DNA of 64,000 nt from Mycobacterium sp. E796 (GTDB taxonomy: Bacteria > Actinomycetota > Actinomycetes > Mycobacteriales > Mycobacteriaceae). The position numbers and the translations under genes are program-made. The first letter of the stretch is position 1. Each line of letters starts with the position of its first letter. Below the pieces are notes generated by a model, which saw only the letters and a list, made by a program, of their open reading frames with translations, had not been told where the DNA came from and did no database searches. The stretch is from the NCBI RefSeq assembly GCF_001672815.1, contig NZ_LZKK01000267.1, positions 32,837 through 96,836 of the forward strand, given 5' to 3'. Below, piece after piece: positions 21,131-30,141 of the stretch.

Positions 21131-21415
21131 TCACGAAGGGCGGCCGGAGGGCACGCCGGTGGGATGGCTGGGGCTGTGATGCCTGTGTGCGTGGTTCCAA
21201 AGGTTCACAGCAAGCAAGACGCCGACGTAAACGAGGAATGTGGTCAACACCAGGACGACGAGCCTTTTGCGCTGCCGGCCGCGGGCGCTCACCAGACCAT
21301 AAATCACCGCACCCAGTGGCAAACCGATTAGTAGCACCGCTGCGACTGCAACCCCCGCATATTCGGCCCAAGGCCCGGACGTGGCTGTGTTCAATGCCAG
21401 GCTAATTCGCTGCAT
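21131..21415 (-). CDS. Small membrane protein, unknown
   Basis: A 94-residue protein from the ATG at 21415 (MQRISLALNTATSG). Two hydrophobic helices (about residues 16-38 and 50-70) are separated by a basic cytoplasmic loop (SARGRQRKR). The C-terminal tail is His/Pro/Ser-rich (NHAHRHHSPSHP), which could bind metal ions or be unstructured. It lies between recN and steA on the same strand with gaps of about 125 and 150 bases. I do not recognise the family; the helix-loop-helix pattern and positive-inside charges support it being a real gene. Confidence 0.5.
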   Translation of the reverse strand: MQRISLALNTATSGPWAEYAGVAVAAVLLIGLPLGAVIYGLVSARGRQRKRLVVLVLTTFLVYVGVLLAVNLWNHAHRHHSPSHPTGVPSGRPS

Positions 21416-21540
21416 TGCCGCACCGTAGACCAAGCCGATCAACAAGGGCTACAACTTCTGATTCTGGAGGCGAGGGCGCGCATCTGTACGCAGTTTGCGG
21501 CGTGTCGGCGTACAAACGCGGACGCACGCGTGGAGGGGGA

Positions 21541-23292
21541 CTAGTCGGCGTCGGCCTGGGCGGTCTCGAGCAGTTCCCGGGCGTGCGCGCGGGCGCTGTC
21601 GGAGTCGCCGAGGCCCGCGAGCATCCGCGCCAGCTCGGCGACCCGCTCGTCGCCGCTCGCCCGGCGCACCACGCTGGTGCCCTTGGGTCCGGCGCTGTGC
21701 ACCACCAGGTGCACGTCGCCGTAGGCGGCGACCTGCGGCAGGTGCGTGACCACGATGACCTGATGCGTGCGGGCCAGCCGCGCGAGCCGCCGGCCAATCT
21801 GGACCGCGGCGCGGCCGCCGACGCCGGCGTCCACCTCGTCGAACACCATCGTGGTGCCGGCGGCCGAGGCCGCCAAGACAACCTCTAACGCCAGCATGAC
21901 GCGGGACAGCTCGCCGCCGGAGGCGCTCTTGGCCAGCGGCAGCACGGTCATGCCGCGATGCGCCGCGAAGCCGAACTCGACCTGGTCGATGCCGTCACTG
22001 CCGGCGCGAACCGTCTCGCCCGAGGGCAGCGTCAGGGTGGCGGGATCGTCCGGGTCAGTTGCCACATCGATGGCCACGTCGATGGTGAACTCGGCGTCGG
22101 CCATCGCCAGCCCGGACAGTTCCGCGGTCACCGCCTTGGCCAGCCGCTTGGCGGCCTTGCGCCGAACCTTACCGAGATCGACTGCGGCGTCGCCCAATTC
22201 GCGCGCCAGCTCGTCGACACGGCGTTGCAGCGCGGTGATCGCCTCTTCGGACACGTCGAGTTGCGCCAGCCGCTCCCGCGATTCGCCCGCCCACCGCAGC
22301 ACCCCGTCGATGTCGGCGGCGTACTTGCGGGTCAGCGTGCGCAGCTGGGCCTGGCGAGCCAGCTTGGATTCCAGCGCGCTCGCATCGACGGGCAGCTCGT
22401 CGAGGAAGCCGCCCAGTTCGTGAGCCGCGTCGTCGACCACCGTCAGCGCCTCGGCGATCTGGCCGGCCAATGCCTGCAGCGTGGCGTCGTCGGTGGATTC
22501 GAGTGCGGCCCTTGCCTTTCCGAGACAGTCGATCGCGCCCCCGCCGAGCCCGTCGCCGTCGTCGGCCGACAACGCGGCGCGCGCCGTGGCGGCGGCCTCG
22601 CGCAGCGTGTCCAGCTCCGAGAGGCGCAGGACGTCGGCGACGAGCGCGTCGTCTTCCCCGGGTTGCGGGTCGACGGTGTCGATCTCGTTCAGCGCGAACT
22701 GCAATCGGTCGGCCTCCTGCGCGAGCTCGCGGGCTCGCTCGCGGCGGTCGATCAGGTCGCGGCGCGCCGTCAGCCACGCCTCGCGGAGCTTGCGGTATCG
22801 CTCGAGGGCGGGACCGGCCTCGGCGAAGCGGTCCAGCGCGCCGCGTTGCTCTTCGGCCCGCATCAGGCGCAGCTGGTCGTTCTGCCCATGCAGGGTGAGC
22901 AGCTCGGTGGTGAAGTCGCCCAACGACTTGGCGGGCACGCTGCGCCCGCCAAGGGAAGCTCGCGACGGTCCGTCGCGGCTGACCGAGCGCAGCGCGATCA
23001 CGCTGCCGTCCTCGTCACGCTCGGCGCCCAAGTCTTCCAGGATCGCGTCCAGTTGCGCCGCCGTCTCGTCGTCGAGATCGGTTGTGGTGAAACGGCCTTC
23101 GACGACGGCGCGGTCGGCCCCCGAGCGGACCCGGTTCGGGTCGGCCCGGCCCCCGCCGAGCAGGTGCAGCCCGGTCACCACCATGGTCTTGCCGGTGCCG
23201 GTCTCGCCGGTCAGCACCGTCAGGCCGTGGCCGAACTCCCCGACCGCGGCGCTGATGGCACCCAGCGACTCGATGCGTATTTCGGTAAGCAC
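21541..23292 (-). CDS. recN: DNA repair ATPase RecN
   Basis: A 583-residue SMC-like protein involved in double-strand-break repair. The Walker A segment TGETGTGKTMVV is near residue 29. Long coiled-coil arms flank residues 155-370. The C-terminal part has the signature KSASGGELSRVMLALEV, Walker B TMVFDEVDAGVGG and the VTHLPQVAA switch. GTG at 23292 is the start, 7 bases after nadK. TlyA, NadK and RecN occur together in many actinobacteria. Confidence 0.96.
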   Translation of the reverse strand: MLTEIRIESLGAISAAVGEFGHGLTVLTGETGTGKTMVVTGLHLLGGGRADPNRVRSGADRAVVEGRFTTTDLDDETAAQLDAILEDLGAERDEDGSVIALRSVSRDGPSRASLGGRSVPAKSLGDFTTELLTLHGQNDQLRLMRAEEQRGALDRFAEAGPALERYRKLREAWLTARRDLIDRRERARELAQEADRLQFALNEIDTVDPQPGEDDALVADVLRLSELDTLREAAATARAALSADDGDGLGGGAIDCLGKARAALESTDDATLQALAGQIAEALTVVDDAAHELGGFLDELPVDASALESKLARQAQLRTLTRKYAADIDGVLRWAGESRERLAQLDVSEEAITALQRRVDELARELGDAAVDLGKVRRKAAKRLAKAVTAELSGLAMADAEFTIDVAIDVATDPDDPATLTLPSGETVRAGSDGIDQVEFGFAAHRGMTVLPLAKSASGGELSRVMLALEVVLAASAAGTTMVFDEVDAGVGGRAAVQIGRRLARLARTHQVIVVTHLPQVAAYGDVHLVVHSAGPKGTSVVRRASGDERVAELARMLAGLGDSDSARAHARELLETAQADAD

Positions 23293-23299
23293 CCGGTCA

Positions 23300-24220
23300 T
23301 TACTTTCCGCGCCAACCGGTCACCGGCAACCGGAACTTGCGCACCAAGCGGTCGGTGAACGGCGCGCTGTCCAGCCGCGCCCACTTGACCGGGGTGTCGC
23401 AGCGGGTCACCTCGATCCGGCTGCCGGCCGGGATCCTCATTTCGCGGCGCCCGTCGCAGAACACCAGGGCGTCGTGCCCGTCCGCCTCGGTCTCGATCGC
23501 GATGGTGGCCTCGGGGCTGGTGACCATGGGCCGGCCGAACAGCGCGTGAGCGTTGTTGGGCACCACCAGGATTGCCTCCAGGTCGGGCCAGAGCACCGGG
23601 CCGCCGGCTGAGAACGCGTAGGCGGTGGAGCCGGTCGGCGTCGACACCAGCACCCCGTCGCAGCCGAACGCGGACACCGGGCGGCCGTCAACCTCGACGA
23701 CCACGCCGAGCACGCCCAGCCGGGGACCCTTTTCCAGGCTGACCTCGTTAAGCGCCCAGCCGTGTTCGACGTGGCCCTTGTGCAGCACCGCGACGTCCAG
23801 CGTCAGGCGGTTCTCCACCCGGTAGTCGCGGGCCACCACGTGATCGAGCACCCGGTCGATCGCCTCGGCTTCGGCCTCGGCGAGGAAGCCGATCCGGCCC
23901 AGGTTGACGCCGAGCACCGGAATCCCGGCGTTGCGGGCCAATTCGGCCGCGCGCAGGAAGGTACCGTCGCCGCCGAGCACCAGCACCAGTTCGCAGCCCT
24001 CGGCCGCCGACGGCTCGGCGTCGACCACCTCGATTTCCACGCCCATGGCCCGCATGTCGTCGGGGGCCAGGTTCAGCGGTCCGCGGTCGACCGCCTCGGC
24101 GGACAGCACCCGCAGCCCAATCCCATTGTCGCCCAGCACCTTCTGAACCCGGCGCGCGGTCTCGGTCGCTTCCTCACGGCCGGTGTGCACCACCAGCAGC
24201 ACGGTGCGCTCAGTGTTCAT
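23300..24220 (-). CDS. nadK: NAD kinase
   Basis: A 306-residue cytosolic enzyme making NADP from NAD with ATP or polyphosphate. The family motif [14 protein letters not shown] is near residue 82, [12 protein letters not shown] follows, and the [15 protein letters not shown]ly-rich segment is near residue 195. The ATG at 24220 overlaps the tlyA stop as ATGA, and the gene corresponds to ppnK (Rv1695). Confidence 0.96.
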   Translation of the reverse strand: MNTERTVLLVVHTGREEATETARRVQKVLGDNGIGLRVLSAEAVDRGPLNLAPDDMRAMGVEIEVVDAEPSAAEGCELVLVLGGDGTFLRAAELARNAGIPVLGVNLGRIGFLAEAEAEAIDRVLDHVVARDYRVENRLTLDVAVLHKGHVEHGWALNEVSLEKGPRLGVLGVVVEVDGRPVSAFGCDGVLVSTPTGSTAYAFSAGGPVLWPDLEAILVVPNNAHALFGRPMVTSPEATIAIETEADGHDALVFCDGRREMRIPAGSRIEVTRCDTPVKWARLDSAPFTDRLVRKFRLPVTGWRGK

Positions 24221-25026
24221 TGCGGGCCCTCTTCCACGGCGCGCCGCACCGCGTCCACCAGCCCATCAGCAGATAGCCCCCGATCGGTCTCGGCACGCAG
24301 CCACAAGAAGTATTCGACATTGCCCGACGGGCCCGGCAGCGGGCTGGCGGTGACGTCGACGGCTTGCCAGCCCAGCTCCCCCGCGCGCCGCGCGACCCGC
24401 AAAACCGCGTCGGCGCGCAGGCCGGGATCCTGGACGACCCCACCGGCGCCGACCTGGCCTTTGCCCACCTCAAACTGCGGCTTCACCATGGGAACGATAT
24501 CCGCGCTGGGCCAAGCGCATCCAATCAGCGCGGGCAACACGGTGGCCAGCGAGATGAACGACAGGTCGGCCACCACCAGGTCGACCGGGCCGCCGATGGC
24601 CTCCGGCGTCAGTGCGCGGGCGTTGGTGCGCTCGACGACGATTACCCGGGGATCGGACCGCAGCGACCAGGCCAGCTGGCCATAGCCGACGTCGGCGGCC
24701 ACCACCTCGGTCGCCCCGCGATCCAGCAGCACCTCGGTGAACCCGCCCGTCGACGCGCCCGCGTCCAGGCAGCGGCGGCCCGCGACCGCAACGCCGAAGG
24801 CGTCCAGGGCGCCGATGAGCTTGTGCGCCCCTCGCGACACCCAGGCGCGCTCGTTCTCGTCAGTGACGGTCAGGGCGGCGGTGATGTCGACCGCGGTGCC
24901 GGGCTTGCGCGCGGGCATGCCGTCGATGCTCACCTTGCCGGCGCCGATCAACTCCGCGGCCTGCTGGCGGGATCGGGCGAGCCCGCGGCGGACGAGCTCG
25001 GCGTCGACGCGGGCACGTCGTGCCAC
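24217..25026 (-). CDS. tlyA: 16S/23S rRNA 2'-O-methyltransferase TlyA
   Basis: A 269-residue enzyme that in mycobacteria 2'-O-methylates C1409 of 16S and C1920 of 23S rRNA; its loss is known to reduce capreomycin and viomycin susceptibility. An N-terminal S4-like domain ([18 protein letters not shown]) is followed by the FtsJ-like Rossmann fold with [15 protein letters not shown] and the catalytic region VADLSFISL and VKPQFEVG. It appears intact. GTG at 25026; 8 bases separate it from the preceding small gene. Confidence 0.96.
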   Translation of the reverse strand: MARRARVDAELVRRGLARSRQQAAELIGAGKVSIDGMPARKPGTAVDITAALTVTDENERAWVSRGAHKLIGALDAFGVAVAGRRCLDAGASTGGFTEVLLDRGATEVVAADVGYGQLAWSLRSDPRVIVVERTNARALTPEAIGGPVDLVVADLSFISLATVLPALIGCAWPSADIVPMVKPQFEVGKGQVGAGGVVQDPGLRADAVLRVARRAGELGWQAVDVTASPLPGPSGNVEYFLWLRAETDRGLSADGLVDAVRRAVEEGPQ

Positions 25027-25034
25027 GGCGGTAC

Positions 25035-25220
25035 TCAGCCCTTCTCCGCCGACTCCAGCGCGGCCAGCAGCACGTCGTGCGCCTCGGAGAGGCGGCGCGC
25101 TATCTCTTCGAGCTCGGCGAGGGACGGCTCGTGTTCGGGGTTTTCCGGATCCCCGATATCCGACAGCTGGGCGACCAGGGCATCTATTTCAGCGCGAAGC
25201 TGATCGGGATCGATATTCAT
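25035..25220 (-). CDS. Small conserved acidic helical protein (Rv1693-like)
   Basis: A 61-residue acidic protein, almost wholly helical, beginning MNIDPDQLRAEIDALV, with a Pro-containing turn (GDPENPEHEPS) between two amphipathic helices. It looks like a helical hairpin that might bind a partner. It sits between the HAD phosphatase and tlyA with short gaps (12 and 8 bases), as Rv1693 does in H37Rv. Function unknown. Confidence 0.75.
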   Translation of the reverse strand: MNIDPDQLRAEIDALVAQLSDIGDPENPEHEPSLAELEEIARRLSEAHDVLLAALESAEKG

Positions 25221-25232
25221 CGGGTACCCACG

Positions 25233-26231
25233 CTAGTCCAGAGACCAGCGCTGCAGCGCGTCCCGGGCGCGCGCGTCGGCCGCCTCGATGCGCACGGGCC
25301 CGGCCGCCGCGGCGCCCCACACCGCGTGCGCGACGGCCCGGACGACCGAGAGCCCGTCGCCCTCGTCGGCGCCGTTGGCGGTGACCGTCACCACCCGGTC
25401 CCCGACCTCGACGTGCCAGCCGGGCTGCGGCTTCACCGCGAGCCGCTCGCCCTCGGAGTGCAGCGAGCGCAGGTCGTGGGCGATGTAGGTCGGCCGGAGC
25501 TCCGGCGCTGCGAACACGGCGTCGCGGGCGGTGCTGACCCCGGTGAGCACCATCAGGCTGGGCAGGTCAGCGGCGTTGGCGCCCTCGATGTCGGTGTCCA
25601 GCCGGTCGCCGACCACCAGGGGCGCGCGGAAGTCGCCGCGGGCCACCGCGTCCTGCAGCAGCCGGGGCGCCGGCTTGCCCGCGACCCGCGGTTCGGCGCC
25701 GGTGGCGGCCCGCAGCGCGGCGACGAACGATCCGTTTCCCGGCAGCAGGCCGCGCTCGGTGGGCAGGGTCGGGTCGACGTTGGCGGCCACCCACAGCGCG
25801 CCCGCCCGGATGGCCAGGGCGGCCTCGGCGAGGTCGGGCCAGCCGATGGTGGTGGAGAGGCCCTGCACGACGGCGACGGGGTCGTCGTCGTAGCGGCGCA
25901 CCGGGCGCAGCCCGACGGCGGCGATCTCGTTGGCCAGCGCGTCGGTGCCGACGATCAGCACCCGCGATTCCTGGGCGAGCTCGTCGGCCAGCAGCCGGGC
26001 CGCGCTCTGGGCGCTGGTGACGACGTCGGTCGCGGTCGCGGTGAAGCCGAGCTCGCGCAGGTGCAGCGCCACCTCGTCGGCGCTGCGGGAGGCGTTGTTG
26101 GTCACAAAGAGCTTGCGGCTTTCGACTTCGTCAAGCGACCGCACGGCGCCCTCGGTGGGCTGGGCGCCGCGGAAGACGGTGCCGTCCAGGTCGACGAGCA
26201 GGCAATCGTATTGCTGCGCAATGGTTTTCAT
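25233..26231 (-). CDS. HAD-superfamily phosphatase, NagD/PGP-like
   Basis: A 332-residue phosphatase with the HAD nucleophile motif LLVDLDGTVFRG near residue 10, the FVTNNASRS motif II, a C2-type cap of about 120 residues and the late VGDRLDTDIEGA motif IV. Relatives dephosphorylate sugar phosphates, glycerol-3-phosphate or phosphoglycolate. A C-terminal extension of about 75 residues follows the HAD core. ATG at 26231 (MKTIAQQYD) begins just after the TPR gene stop at 26233; the longer frame upstream is a shadow of that gene. Confidence 0.9.
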   Translation of the reverse strand: MKTIAQQYDCLLVDLDGTVFRGAQPTEGAVRSLDEVESRKLFVTNNASRSADEVALHLRELGFTATATDVVTSAQSAARLLADELAQESRVLIVGTDALANEIAAVGLRPVRRYDDDPVAVVQGLSTTIGWPDLAEAALAIRAGALWVAANVDPTLPTERGLLPGNGSFVAALRAATGAEPRVAGKPAPRLLQDAVARGDFRAPLVVGDRLDTDIEGANAADLPSLMVLTGVSTARDAVFAAPELRPTYIAHDLRSLHSEGERLAVKPQPGWHVEVGDRVVTVTANGADEGDGLSVVRAVAHAVWGAAAAGPVRIEAADARARDALQRWSLD

Positions 26232-26232
26232 C

Positions 26233-27021
26233 TCAGGCGAGCTCGCCGACGCGCTCTTCGGCGTCGGTGACGCCGTCGATATCGGCGGCCGCCGAGCGCA
26301 GGAACCATTCCAGCGCCTCGTCATTGCGGCCGAGCGCCAGCAGCGTGTCGGCGTAGGCGTAGAACAGCCGGGCCGCCGTCGAGCCGCTGCGGCTCGTGTC
26401 GAGCTGGGGGGTGGACAGGACGGTCAGCGCCTGCTCGAGCTGCCCGAGATCCGCGCGGGCGCCGGCGGCGACGATCCGCAGCTCGTCGGCGTCGTCGCCG
26501 GACAGCTGGGCCGCCTCCTCGCCGCGCGCCAATTCGATCGCCCGCTCCGGACGGCCAAGGCCGCGTTCGCAATCGGCGATCAGCGCGAGCAGCGGCGACT
26601 TGCTGCCCATCCTGCGGGCGGCTCGCAATTCGGCGAGCGCCTGGGCCCAGTCGCCGCAGTGGTAGGCGGCGATTCCGACGGCCTCGCGGACCGCGGCGAT
26701 CCGGCTGGACCGGGCCCGCGCCGCACGGGCGTGTTTCAGCGCGGCCTCGGGGTCCTCGTCGATCAGCTCACCGGCGGCGACCAGGTGCCGCGCCACCGCG
26801 TCGGCCGTGGCACGGTCCAGCGTGCTCAGCTCGCGGCGGATTTCGGGCGCCAGTTGTTTGGCTTCCACGCCGGGCGGTATCGGGGGCCCGTCGTTCGGCG
26901 CGCGATGGTCCTTGTCAGCGGTGCGCGGCTGCGCCGGCCGGGCGCGGCCGGGACCCGACCAGGAGCCGGATGCCTTGCGCGGTCCCCGCCTACCGCTGTG
27001 CCCCTGCCTGTCGTCGACCAC
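26233..27021 (-). CDS. Tetratricopeptide-repeat protein (Rv1691-like)
   Basis: A 262-residue cytoplasmic protein. A basic, Gly/Arg/Pro-rich N-terminal third (residues 1-65) precedes several helical repeats with TPR spacing, for example AVGIAAYHCGDWAQALAELR and ARLFYAYADTLLALGR. The start is taken at the GTG 27021 (VVDDRQGHSGRRG); the open frame extends further upstream without conserved character. TPR domains mediate protein contacts; the N-terminal basic segment could bind RNA. It is co-directional with the HAD, tlyA and nadK genes and appears to lead that operon. Confidence 0.75.
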   Translation of the reverse strand: MVDDRQGHSGRRGPRKASGSWSGPGRARPAQPRTADKDHRAPNDGPPIPPGVEAKQLAPEIRRELSTLDRATADAVARHLVAAGELIDEDPEAALKHARAARARSSRIAAVREAVGIAAYHCGDWAQALAELRAARRMGSKSPLLALIADCERGLGRPERAIELARGEEAAQLSGDDADELRIVAAGARADLGQLEQALTVLSTPQLDTSRSGSTAARLFYAYADTLLALGRNDEALEWFLRSAAADIDGVTDAEERVGELA

Positions 27022-27171
27022 TCTGCAAAGGATACGGGCGCGGCGGCGGGGCCTTTGACGAGTGTGCGGTGATGGCCTTGAGTGTGCGGCCAGGGCGGGA
27101 AAAGTGCCCAGATCGCGCCCCGTGTACACACCGAAAGCCGTGAGTACACACGGCGGGCGGCGCGAGGCCGA

Positions 27172-27531
27172 CTACGCGGGCGGGCGGTCCGTCAGCAGCG
27201 GCGCCAGCACCGCGGGGCAGTAGGTCGCGATCGCGACGATGGTGAAAACGCCCGCCGCGTCGTGCGACATTCCGTGGCCATCGGCGACCGTGCTGATCAC
27301 CGAGTCAAACGACCCGCCGGGTTCCACGAGCATCGGGCACACCGACCTACCGAGCGCCGTCGCGCTGTCGGGCTGCGACACCGGGACGCCGGCGTTGGTG
27401 AGGGCCCGCAGAAACGCGTTGCCCATCCAGTCGGCGTGCACGGGTGCGGCCAGTACGGCGGTCAGGCCGGCCAGGCCCGCGCTCAGCACCATCACCCGCA
27501 GCATCCGCGTCGCGCTAGTCACCGTGACCAC
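27172..27531 (-). CDS. Secreted DUF732-type small protein
   Basis: A 119-residue exported protein. The N-terminus is a signal peptide with a hydrophobic core (MVLSAGLAGLTAVLAA) and a probable cleavage after PVHA. The mature part has the DUF732 pattern: a WMGNAFLRAL segment, two Cys likely disulfide-bonded, and a DSVISTVADG helix. H37Rv has lipoprotein LprJ (Rv1690) at this position; no lipobox Cys is visible here, so this version should be secreted rather than lipid-anchored. The start (GTG at 27531 or the ATG at 27504) is uncertain. Confidence 0.7.
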   Translation of the reverse strand: MVTVTSATRMLRVMVLSAGLAGLTAVLAAPVHADWMGNAFLRALTNAGVPVSQPDSATALGRSVCPMLVEPGGSFDSVISTVADGHGMSHDAAGVFTIVAIATYCPAVLAPLLTDRPPA

Positions 27532-27574
27532 CCTGGTCAGCCGAGGTCACGTCGGCGATACGACACGGTAACGA

Positions 27575-28849
27575 CTAGGCGACGCGTTCGATGCCCGCGA
27601 CGTTGCGCTTGCCGCGCCGCAGCACCAGCCATCGGCCGTGCAGGAAGTCCGAGGGCCGGGGCGCCCATTCCTCGCTGTCGACGCGCACGTTGTTGACCGA
27701 AACACCGCCCTCGCCGATCGTGCGCCGCGCGGCGCCCTTGCTCGCCGAGAGGCCGCTGGCCACCAGCAGGTCGACGATCCCGTCGGGACTGCCGGGCTTG
27801 AGCTCGGCGACCGACGTCTCGCGCAGCGCCGCGGCCAGCGTCGCCTCGTCCAACCGGTCCAGTTCGCCCTGCCCGAACAGCGCCCGGCTGGCGTGCTCGA
27901 CGGCCTCGGTGGCCGCCTCGCCGTGCACCAGCACGGTCAGCTCGCGGGCCAGTCGCCGCTGCGCGGCGCGCTGCTGCGGGCGCTCGGCGGTGGCCCGCTC
28001 CAGCTCGGCCAGCTCGTCGGCGGACAGGAAGGTGAACCAGCGCAAGTAGCGGATCACGTCGGCGTCGGCGGTGTTGATGAAGTACTGGTACCAGGCGTAC
28101 GGGCTGGTCATCTCGGGGTCCAGCCACAGGCTGCCGCCGCCGGTGGACTTGCCGAACTTGGTGCCGTCGGCCGCGGTCACCAGCGGGACCGTCAGCGCGT
28201 GCACCGTCGCGCCGAGCTTCTGGCGGACCAGGCGTACCCCGGCGATGATGTTGCCCCACTGATCCGAGCCGCCGATCTGCAGCGTGCAGCCGAGGCGCTG
28301 GTGCAGCTCGACGTAGTCGTTGGCCTGCAACAGCATGTAGCTGAACTCCGTGTAGGAGATGCCCTCGCCGTCGAGGCGCCGCCGGATGGTGTCGCGGTCC
28401 AGCATCACGTTGACCGAGAAGTGCTTGCCGATGTCGCGCAGGAACTCGATGGCCGACAGCGGGCCCGTCCAGTCCAGGTTGTTGACGACGACGGCTCCCG
28501 TGGGCGAGTTGTCGAAGTCGACGAAGCGCTCCAGCTGCCCGCGGATGCGCTCGGTCCACGCGGCGACGGTGTCCGCCTCGTTGAGGCTGCGCTCGCCGAC
28601 GTCGCGCGGGTCGCCGATCATTCCGGTGGCGCCGCCGGCGAGCACGATCGGCCGGTGGCCGGCCCGCTGGAAGCGGCGCAGCGCCAGCAGCGGAACCAGG
28701 TGCCCGGCGTGCAGGCTCGGCGCGGTCGGGTCGAATCCGGCGTAGACGGTCATCGGACCGCGCTCCGCCTCGGCGGCCAGCGCGTCAAGGTCGGTGGACT
28801 GCGCGATCAGCCCGCGCCACCCCAGCTCGTCAAGGATCCCGGAATTCAT
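27575..28849 (-). CDS. tyrS: Tyrosyl-tRNA synthetase
   Basis: A 424-residue class I synthetase charging tRNA-Tyr. The HIGH-type motif is [10 protein letters not shown] near residue 45, the tyrosine-binding [10 protein letters not shown] and GSDQWGN segments follow, and the KMSKS-type loop is [10 protein letters not shown]-terminal S4 domain ([18 protein letters not shown]) binds the anticodon arm. I took the ATG at 28849 ([11 protein letters not shown]). In H37Rv tyrS is adjacent to mpg; here 7.5 kb intervenes. Confidence 0.97.
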   Translation of the reverse strand: MNSGILDELGWRGLIAQSTDLDALAAEAERGPMTVYAGFDPTAPSLHAGHLVPLLALRRFQRAGHRPIVLAGGATGMIGDPRDVGERSLNEADTVAAWTERIRGQLERFVDFDNSPTGAVVVNNLDWTGPLSAIEFLRDIGKHFSVNVMLDRDTIRRRLDGEGISYTEFSYMLLQANDYVELHQRLGCTLQIGGSDQWGNIIAGVRLVRQKLGATVHALTVPLVTAADGTKFGKSTGGGSLWLDPEMTSPYAWYQYFINTADADVIRYLRWFTFLSADELAELERATAERPQQRAAQRRLARELTVLVHGEAATEAVEHASRALFGQGELDRLDEATLAAALRETSVAELKPGSPDGIVDLLVASGLSASKGAARRTIGEGGVSVNNVRVDSEEWAPRPSDFLHGRWLVLRRGKRNVAGIERVA

Positions 28850-28977
28850 CGCGCACGACTTTAGTCGCTGTGACGCGGTCGATTCGCCCACGCGCCGTGA
28901 TATAAGGCAAGCTAACTACGTGGCGCATCGTCGCGCCCCCGCTTTTCCCGGTACGCGCACCAACAACGCGGAGCGTC

Positions 28978-29868
28978 ATGGACAACCGATACTGGCCGTT
29001 GGTCGTCGCGATCATCATGCTCGCGCTGGGGCTGACCCTCACCGTCGACGATTTCAAGCGGGCCGCGGGCCTGCGCAAACCACTCACGGTGGCGCTCATC
29101 TGTCAGGCGTTGCTGCTGCCGACCCTGTGCCTGGTGATCGCCGAGGTCTTCCATCTCGAACCGCACCTGGCGGTCGGGCTCATGCTGATGTCGGCGACCC
29201 CCGGCGGGACGATGTCGAACATCCTGAGCCATTTGTTCAACGGCGATCTGGCGCTAAACCTCACCCTGACCGCAATCAACGCGGTGCTGTCAATCGTTGC
29301 CCTGCCCACGATTCTGGCGGTGGCGATGACGTGGTTTCTCGGTGAAGGGCGGTTTCTGCCGCTGCAGCTGGACAAGTTCCTGGCGGTGATCGGCCTGGTG
29401 CTGGTTCCCATCGCGATCGGGGTTGCCATTCGTCACCGCTTCCCCGAGCTGGCCCGGCGAATGCAGAAGCCGGTCCGGATCGCGGCGCTCACGCTGCTGG
29501 TGCTGGCGATCGTTGCGGCCATCGCCGGCGGACGAACAACGCTCTGGCACAACATCGGCCTGCTGACCGGGGCCGTCGTGGTTTTCTGCGCCGTGAGCCT
29601 GATGGTCGGCTACCTCGCGCCACGCCTGATGCGCCTGGCCCCGCGGCAGGCCGTCGCTGTCAGCCTGGAGGTCGGGATGCACAACGCCGTCGTGGCGATG
29701 GGCATCGCGCTGAGCCCGCAGTTGCTGAACAGCGCCGTGATGGCCACGCCCGCCGCGGTCTACAGCGCCATCGCGCCGCTGCTGGCCGTGACGTTCGTGT
29801 TGATCGCGCGCCGCCTGGACCCGGCGTTTCGGGTCGTATCGCGCCCGGACACTCCCGCTGCTGCCTAG
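28978..29868 (+). CDS. Bile acid:sodium symporter family (BASS) transporter
   Basis: A 296-residue membrane protein with about nine hydrophobic helices. The BASS hallmarks are a SATPGGTMSNILSHLFNGD segment after helix 3 and a matching LEVGMHNAVVAMG segment in the second half, which form the crossed sodium and substrate site. Members move organic acids, sterols or pantoate; the substrate here is unknown. ATG at 28978 (MDNRYWPLV). It diverges from tyrS and is followed, 273 bases on, by the phnA operon on the same strand, so it might import a related anion, but it is not clearly co-transcribed. Confidence 0.88.
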   Translation: MDNRYWPLVVAIIMLALGLTLTVDDFKRAAGLRKPLTVALICQALLLPTLCLVIAEVFHLEPHLAVGLMLMSATPGGTMSNILSHLFNGDLALNLTLTAINAVLSIVALPTILAVAMTWFLGEGRFLPLQLDKFLAVIGLVLVPIAIGVAIRHRFPELARRMQKPVRIAALTLLVLAIVAAIAGGRTTLWHNIGLLTGAVVVFCAVSLMVGYLAPRLMRLAPRQAVAVSLEVGMHNAVVAMGIALSPQLLNSAVMATPAAVYSAIAPLLAVTFVLIARRLDPAFRVVSRPDTPAAA

Positions 29869-29885
29869 CCGGGCGCAAGCGCGAA

Positions 29886-29904
29886 GCCCATTAAGCGCTT
29901 GGGC
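29886..29904 (+). terminator. Weak hairpin after the BASS gene
   Basis: GCCCA (29886-29890) can pair with TGGGC (29900-29904) around a 9-base loop, 18 bases after the transporter stop. The stem is short and no U-run follows, so termination is only a possibility. Confidence 0.25.
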
Positions 29905-30011
29905 CAGAAGCCGTTTCGGATGAGGGTCGGCATGGGTTAGCGCCGGCTGAGCATCGCGTATGCGAGAGAGCTTGAACTCGCTACGTTGTGCTCACCCGCC
30001 GTTCAACCAGA

Positions 30012-30041
30012 AAACGTTCGGCCTAAATGTTGTCGACGTTT
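30012..30041. promoter_or_regulatory. Inverted repeat upstream of phnA
   Basis: AAACGT (30012-30017) and ACGTTT (30036-30041) flank 18 bases in the A/T-richer region 100 bases ahead of the phnA start. A LysR-type regulator is encoded at the far end of the operon, and this is the only symmetric element noticed in the leader. The assignment is tentative. Confidence 0.3.
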
Positions 30042-30141
30042 CATCGCGCGGGCTATGGCTCCCATAGGGCAATTCGGGGTTCTGCCCGGCGTCGACCGCA
30101 GGCACTCTTTTCCCCGGCAAGCCACCGAACAAGGAGCGGCA

